NCBI GenBank assembly: GCA_934045075.1
Contig: OW203734.1
Location: 9,869,516-9,933,515 of the forward strand
Direction of reading: 5' to 3'
Source of the DNA: Yponomeuta sedellus
Lineage: Eukaryota; Arthropoda; Insecta; Lepidoptera; Yponomeutidae
DNA length: 64,000 bases
Below the pieces are notes generated by a model, which had not been told where the DNA came from, made no database searches, and saw nothing but the letters and a program-made list of their open reading frames with translations. Of the stretch, positions 58,519-64,000 are shown piece after piece. Within the stretch, counting starts at the first letter, position 1, and each line of letters starts with the position of its first letter. The position numbers and the translations under genes are program-made.

Positions 58519-60193
58519 TTTATTGCACAACCAGCGTCACACTCACATTGTTTAAAATTCCTGGTTCCTGAAGAAGGGTAACCTGTATATCAGGAACCAG
58601 AGCAGTGCCTTTAAATTACACAGGGAACTACAAAAAGCAAGAAGAACACGTAAAATATAATAATAGGAAAAATTAAAAACCATTTAATGTTTGTCCTTCT
58701 AATCCAGCGATAGCCTTAATTAGTACTACTAGGAAGGGGTATGGATATAATAAACATTACAATTCTGGTTATTTATAAACATACTTATAAATCAGTAGAG
58801 AACTTACACAAATTCATTTGTTTATATGAAATTATTGCTCGTTAAATAACAGTCTTTGTTAAAAAATAAAGTCCTAACCTAATCTTGTAAATAAATCCAT
58901 CTTCTTTAAAATGTCTGCTGCAAACGTACGTGATTTTGTTCAATACCAATTTCACCGTGAAGCCATGCCGTCTATCCACATTTGTTGCATTGTGCTATCT
59001 ACGGGTAACCTGAAATAAATAATTATTAATTAAAAACCGCCATTATCAGTCCAAACGTTAATTTTATTTATGACAGATCGACACCCTTGAAGTTCTCTAT
59101 GAATTTGACAGCAAACCGTAGATATAATAAAATCCAGTACTGGACACCTTTTTTCACAATAGTGAAGCGATTGGTTCGCTACATTATTATTATATTGCTA
59201 CACGTAGATTGTGCAGTGAAAACTATTCAAGTTCATTTTCTATAAGATATATAAACATATCTCATTACAAATTCTAAATTTTATGAAAGTAGGTGGAATT
59301 ATTGTAAATAAAATAATATCAAAACCCCTTTTGGTAGTTTTTTAATTTATCATGCTGAATCTATAAATATATCAATGCAATGAATAGATTCAAACAGGAA
59401 AAATATTAATCAATAATCATCAACAATCAAATTGGTAACTTCATAGAATGTTACTGAATCGAGCTTTCAAAAGTTAATTACAGATATAACGGAATAAACA
59501 CAAGAAATAAAAAAAACTTCTTTACTAAGTATCGATAACTTTTTCACTGAGGGAGTGGAAATGCCCATCCCTATCGCCCTAAAATAAACAACAAACTTGT
59601 TACTGTGATTAAATTGATTATACTCATGATTTATTACTTTGAAACACTATTCTCAAATGATATTAAAGCTATGTTGCAATTCCAGTAGGTCATAGTTAAA
59701 ATTCAAGGGAAAAAATCACTATAAAGTACACAAAATTGAGTCTTACCGATGGAAGCTGATGAAGGTGGTTTTGTTTTCTCTTCTCCCGATTGGGTTTTAC
59801 ATCCCAATATCACATACGCCATTCCGATGTATTACGTATACTTCATACTACGAATATCCACTGAAATCCACTTCAGATTGTCTTAAAACAACCCAAAAAA
59901 CACAAGGTTTTTGGAGACGACGCACTCCAACATCTGTTGTCTAACACACTGCCAAATTGAAGGTACTTGGCAGCCTACTAAAAGTTGTGATTTTCTAAAC
60001 ATCTCTAATTCGGTAGCATAATGGTAACCAAATTTGACAATCGAGGGTGGTACGTTTTGAATGATAAAACGTCACACTACTATATTTTTCTTTGTCTAAC
60101 ACGTGGTTGACGACGTTTCAAACTAACGAGACAGACTTGTGTCAGGTGTTCGTTTTATAACGCTCCTTCTATGCTTTAGTCCTTATTCTGAGG
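58518..60193 (-). repeat. Right arm of the inverted duplication (uninterrupted THAP unit)
   Basis: Reverse-complement copy of 50884-54662 without the RTE insertion, about 1676 bp. It begins atttattgcacaaccagcg and ends cttattctgagg. The THAP exons are present but more degraded than on the left. The spacer between the arms is about 3.86 kb. Confidence 0.9.
58876..59822 (-). pseudogene. THAP zinc-finger copy, degraded (right arm)
   Basis: Exon 1 (59822-59747) starts MAYVILGCKTQSGEEK. The first zinc ligand Cys3 has become Tyr, which should abolish zinc binding. Exon 2 (from 59009 downward) has lost one base relative to the left copy (ggcatggc for ggcattggc), shifting the frame before the C-x2-H pair. 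Splice signals (GTAAGA donor, TTTCAG acceptor) are kept. The left copy retains all four ligands, so it is closer to the ancestral state. Confidence 0.75.
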
Positions 60194-61052
60194 TCCCGGT
60201 CAGCGGTCGGTGACGAACTAACCAGGGGGTCGAAACTTCATAGTAAGAAAATATTGTATGAAATTCATTCCCCTTGTTCGTAGATAGACGCCCTTGTGGG
60301 ACAACATCTAAAGAAAATGCTAAAATTGCCAGTAATTAAATAAATTAAAGCATAGGAACTTTTTATCTAGGGTTTTGAATTGTTTTCTTATATAGCCACT
60401 TTTAATTGTTATCAGCAATATTTCACTAATCTTACTAATCTGCTATGTCATTAATGTGACCAAAAAAGTATAATTTTTCAATAACTTTCCCGAGCAAAAT
60501 AAAAAAAGTAGTTTTGTTGTATTTTATATGGTAACACTGACCTGCAAAATTCAAATTCAACCACAGAGAATATAATCACTACGTTTTAAGAGATGGAACT
60601 CCCATATATCCCTGTCGTTTAACAATTTGTATGAAATTCATTCCCCCACCGATAAGTACGAGTTGATGAGTGGCCCATCGTTTAGTTAGTTCCACAGAGA
60701 TTATAATATGATTACCACAGACTACGTAAGTAACTACGTATGATTACTATACTCTATGTGACGATATAAAAAAATCACATGCTGACAGTAATAGTGATGT
60801 TGCCGATAGTCGATAAAAAGATCTAGTGGTGTATCGATAGTTTCAAATTTATCGATATAAGCCTTTACTAAGATATCCATTTCTTATGATTTAATTAAAA
60901 CACATTTATAGATGATGCAGACTTCTATTTGAAATTAAAATCACACAAATCACGTTTTATTTACATGATAGTCAAAATTTAAGTCGAAATATACACAAGC
61001 ATTTTATCCATTTCTAGTTCCAAGAGAAAAGCGTTCCAGTAAAGTAATGAAA
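60194..61052. other. Intergenic stretch, no gene seen
   Basis: AT-rich. The phrase ttgtatgaaattcattcccc occurs at about 60254 and 60631, a short dispersed direct repeat. No frame with a motif. Confidence 0.4.
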
Positions 61053-61125
61053 AAGGTTCAAATATTTTAGCTCCCTTTTATTGAATACATGCTTCAATAA
61101 AAGGGAGCTAAAATATTTGAACCTT
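61053..61125. repeat. Perfect 32-bp inverted repeat with 9-nt loop
   Basis: The arm AAGGTTCAAATATTTTAGCT plus CCCTTTTATTGA is followed by a nine-base loop (atacatgct) and its exact complement. Such a perfect hairpin is far beyond chance. It has no transposon-like target duplication that I can see. Confidence 0.9.
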
Positions 61126-61350
61126 AATGCAGGCCAGTTTTTTACAAGAAAAAAACATGCAATGCAATGCCTGAGAGAAATATATGCCAAATTTTTTAAA
61201 GCCCAAAGTTTTTTTTACTTGAGTATCTTTTTCACCCCTGCTCTCAAAATATCCGAATGGAATAGTTAAAAATCCTTCTGCTCAAATATTCATTCAGAGG
61301 CAGCAACATTACTACAATAACAAATATTTTCTTTCAATCTTGCAAGGAAA

Positions 61351-61705
61351 ACCTCTGTACTCCGTTTGGGAATCGAACCCGGTGGTTTTAAAAAAAAACC
61401 TACACTATTTCTATTTAGATATCGATTGTGTAGGTCTTAAGCAGTAAATGTCTGTATGAAACATGATGTCTAAAATGAATAAAATGCATTGTTTTCACAT
61501 ACTTTAATTTATTTTAGTAGGTGCTCGAAGTGACCGCCGCCTTTTTCAATACAATATTAAACACGTTTAGGTAACGATCTTAATCTTTAAATAAGTATCT
61601 ACATATTTATTTTAAGTGGGCTTTTCAATTGATTGTTAGCGTTTGATTAATAGAAGTTTTTTTTTCCAAACAACTGGGTTCGATTCCCGAACGGAGTACA
61701 GATGT
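61351..61705. repeat. Inverted pair of tRNA box-B-like ends
   Basis: 61351-61400 (tgtactccgtttgggaatcg, then aaccc) and 61652-61705 (gggttcgattcccgaacgga, then gtaca) are inverted copies with roughly 80% match over 50 bp, 250 bp apart. Each contains the box-B-like GGTTCGATTCCC or complement. It could be a fold-back element or two opposed SINE heads. Confidence 0.55.
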
Positions 61706-61791
61706 TTTTAAAAATGTATGAATGCAGTTTTTCTTGTTATTAAAATCGATGACATGGTTTCTCAGAATAGATCTTCGTATGTCTTATAGTT

Positions 61792-63923
61792 TCAGACTTT
61801 CCCATACTGACCGATTTGAATGAGACACTCTGTATAGTCGTATGATGACAAATCATCAGGGGGATTTGAAAGTTTTAGATTGTTAACGCATTTTTCACTT
61901 GTAATTTTTTTTAATAATCTTGAAGCCAAATAACCGCTGATATACACTGCTGGTTGCCGCCTTATGTTAGTAATATTATCTTCTATAGATAGATCTTCCT
62001 CTGGAATACTTATGGTTGGGTATTCGACATCGTTAGAGTCCTGTTCTTGCTCCAGATCATAAATGTGTTTTGTAGGTTTAAGTTCCTCATCCTCATTAAA
62101 AATTATGTAATGGAAATTTGTGAGCAGCTTTTTACCATCTTCTTCACAGTTGGAACCACGGCTGTGTTGCGCACTCAATTTTGTTATTACACAAGTCTTT
62201 AATGCAGCCATGTAATGCGCACAGGTAGGGTTGCGGTTGGAGGGGCTAGTTTGGGGTGCGATGCCAGATCGGGGTGCGATGCCAGATTACATCCCCGTGT
62301 GCCCTTCCGCTTCCGTTCCTACTGATTCATCTTGAACCAGTGGGAAGGGTAAGTGGCAAGGGCCGGTGCACCCTGGGCGCTGGTTAGTAACTTCTCTTTA
62401 TGGGATCTTGCTGGCCAGCGGCGAAAAATCTGGCGGGAGGGGTCGCGTGGGCCCTGCTTTACTTTGTGGAGCGGGACCCAGGCGACCAACGGATTGAAGG
62501 ACCGACTGGGGGGGGCGCCGCTGCGCGAAAGCGCGCGCGCCTCGTACTGGTCGGACCAGAGTGGCCGTGGGCGGAGGGTCGGGGGACCCTCTGCCTCCAT
62601 CACGGCGGGAGGGGTCGCGTGGGCCTTGTTTCACTCTGTGGAGCGGGACCCAGGCGACCAACCGAATGAAGGACCGACTGGGGGGGGGCGCCGCTGCGCG
62701 GAAGCGCGCGCGCCTCGTACCAGTTGGACCAGAGTGGACGCCGGGTCGGGGGACCCTCCGCCTCCATCACGGCGGGCCGGAGGGCGCCCTTGCGTGTTCC
62801 GAGGGTGCCTTCTGGCACGGAGGGGGCCCGCGCGGTCGCTCACCGCCTTCTCTGCTTTCAGAGAGGCGCACGTGGGCGACGCGATGGGCCTCGCGTGTGG
62901 GGCATGTGGGGGCCAACAGCACATTGGCCCCCATGCGCCCCAACGAGGAGGTGCGCCGCCCTCCTCTTATCCCATTGGACCAGATAACGATGGGATGTAG
63001 GAGGCGGCGCGTTGGGGCGTGTGGTGGCCAAGGTCGTTTGCACTTGGCCACTATGCGCTCCAACGAAGAGATGCGGACGCCGCCGAAGGAGTGCCCGAAA
63101 GGGCGCCCGCAGACGGGGTCACGGAAGTGTGCGTAAGCGTCCCCGTAGCCCCGTCCTTTGCGGTGCGGAGGAACACCCCAGGAGTTTTAGTCGGTATACC
63201 GCCCTTTTCAGGGCGGGGAGTCCGACATAACCACTGTGCTCCCCCGAGCCGGTGGTACCCGTAATTGGGGTTTCTTCTGGGTAACAAAAAAAAAATGGTG
63301 GGGCTAGTTTGGCGTATGACTCCAAATAAATTTTTTAGACTGTCCTGGTTCATTTGCCGCAAATTGAAATATTTGAAGCCAAGGCCTTGAAGTGTTAGCC
63401 AAATGTCTTTGAGGCTCTTCAGTGAGGTTATGTAGCCTTCAATGCATTTTATATTTTTTGCCTCATTGCCATTTCTGTTCATGAATTTTATACTAGTCAG
63501 ATTTTTTATCCAGTCCGCCCATTTCTTCAAATGCTCGGTGTTTTGCGACACATTTTCCCTCAACCCTTTCTTTATATCTTTGGGTCCAGATGGCCCATTT
63601 GTAATATCAAACAAACGATCCAAATCTTGTACCACAAGAGCAGATTCCATTAGTTGTTGGGAATGCATTGGGTCTTTATCTTCACAACATCTTGACAATA
63701 GTTTTAAAACTGCTGCCACAGTGGTGCTAAGGATTTGTGCTGCATATTTAACTTTCATTTTTGCCTTGTACTCAGGGTCAACATGAGTGGCAGTTATTTT
63801 TGACAGGTACAAAAAGTTTCTGTTTTGTTCCTCAACCTTTTCCAAATGGCTCCATTCAGCCTTTTTGCCGTTCAATGATATTGTCCCATGTTTTTGAAAA
63901 TTATTTCTCAATGACTTAAACAA
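61792..63923 (-). pseudogene. P-element-type transposase, interrupted and incomplete
   Basis: P-type transposases are DDE/RNase H-fold enzymes with an N-terminal THAP domain and a GTP-binding insertion. Before the insertion (minus strand, 63950 to 63313) I read a Y-D-V-P-H-L-F-K-S-x-R-N-N block, KMKVKYAAQILSTTVAAVLK, LFDITNGPSGPKD and NLRQMNQDSLKNLFGVIR. After it (62241 to 61792) the N-P-T-C-x-H-Y block and MAALKTCVITKLSAQHSR continue in frame, ending at a stop at 61792. The family usually has Glu in N-Q-D-x-L-E-N; here it is Lys. The coding region continues past the right edge of the window, so its N-terminus is not visible. Confidence 0.75.
62255..63299 (+). mobile_element. GC-rich poly(A) retroposon inside the P-type transposase
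   Basis: A 1045-bp, strongly GC-rich insertion is flanked by a perfect 13-bp duplication (GGGGCTAGTTTGG at 62242-62254 and 63300-63312) and ends in an A-tract (63285-63294). It begins with two copies of ggggtgcgatgccagat. It then carries a 172-bp tandem pair (62432 and 62604, a third start at about 62771) and two hairpin-bearing units (GGGGGCCAA/TTGGCCCCC near 62909, and GTGGCCAA/TTGGCCAC near 63023). The many overlapping open frames follow from GC content. It is probably a 5'-truncated LINE 3' region or structured SINE-like RNA; the family is unrecognised. Confidence 0.75.
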
Positions 63924-64000
63924 ATGTGGAACATCATAAACAATGTATACTTATATTTTTATCGTTGACTTTAAAGTAATGATTGGATCCATCATCCATG

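Noticed and set aside
58113..58530. Duplicated small protein genes (two near-identical 70-residue frames)
   Set aside because: They arise from the tandem nucleotide repeat and hairpin. No known domain, and the start context differs between copies.
62319..63264. Overlapping 70-215 codon frames in the GC-rich insertion
   Set aside because: GC-rich DNA lacks stop codons by chance. The frames duplicate each other because of the tandem repeat and show no protein motif.

Overview
The window looks like nuclear DNA of a moth or butterfly (Lepidoptera). It has AT-rich introns with GT-AG splice sites, a split regulatory gene, and a dense load of insect transposable elements: piggyBac, mariner, P-type, RTE and jockey-like LINEs, BEL/Pao, tRNA-headed SINEs and TA-flanked MITEs. 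I identified the families by reading motifs, not by database search.

The main host gene is the 5' part of ash1 (a Trithorax-group histone H3K36 methyltransferase) on the minus strand. Coding exons are supported at 49291-49358, 47694-48278, 10031-10222, 9576-9711 and 3688-9499. Their phases are compatible and they end just before the catalytic AWS/SET region. The AWS, SET, bromo, PHD and BAH exons must lie left of position 1. The intron at 10223-47693 is about 37.5 kb. It holds most of the mobile DNA and a GC-rich island at 30.7-32.1 kb, beside a candidate alternative first coding exon (30599-30736).

Layout. 1-3683: LINE tails, a SINE head, a DDE transposase relic and a fold-back MITE. 3684-10222: three ash1 exons. 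10223-18100: unique intron with a cluster of heat-shock-element dyads. 18100-20600: a piggyBac-like element between copies of a dispersed repeat. 20600-28300: mostly unique intron with one MITE. 28321-29663: a complete-length but dead mariner. 30599-32130: the putative alternative promoter and exon. 33-39.4 kb: MITEs, a jockey-like LINE, a truncated mariner, a 47-bp palindrome and a roughly 380-bp GATA microsatellite. 40.3-44.2 kb: an RTE-type LINE broken by a young poly(A) retroposon. 44.5-47.1 kb: tandem repeats, including a near-perfect 629-bp duplication. 47.7-50.4 kb: ash1 5' exons and promoter area.

50.9-60.2 kb is a large inverted duplication with arms of about 1.68 kb. Each arm carries a two-exon THAP zinc-finger fragment, and the left arm was later interrupted by a 2.09-kb RTE insertion. 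The spacer holds a BEL/Pao gag remnant split by a SINE, and a hairpin-bearing tandem repeat. The right end (61.8-64 kb) is a P-element-type transposase pseudogene interrupted by a GC-rich poly(A) retroposon with a 13-bp target-site duplication.

The most unusual features are the THAP inverted duplication with its built-in 'empty site', two young nested retroposons with structured GC-rich parts, several near-perfect short fold-backs, and the very long ash1 intron with a possible second promoter.
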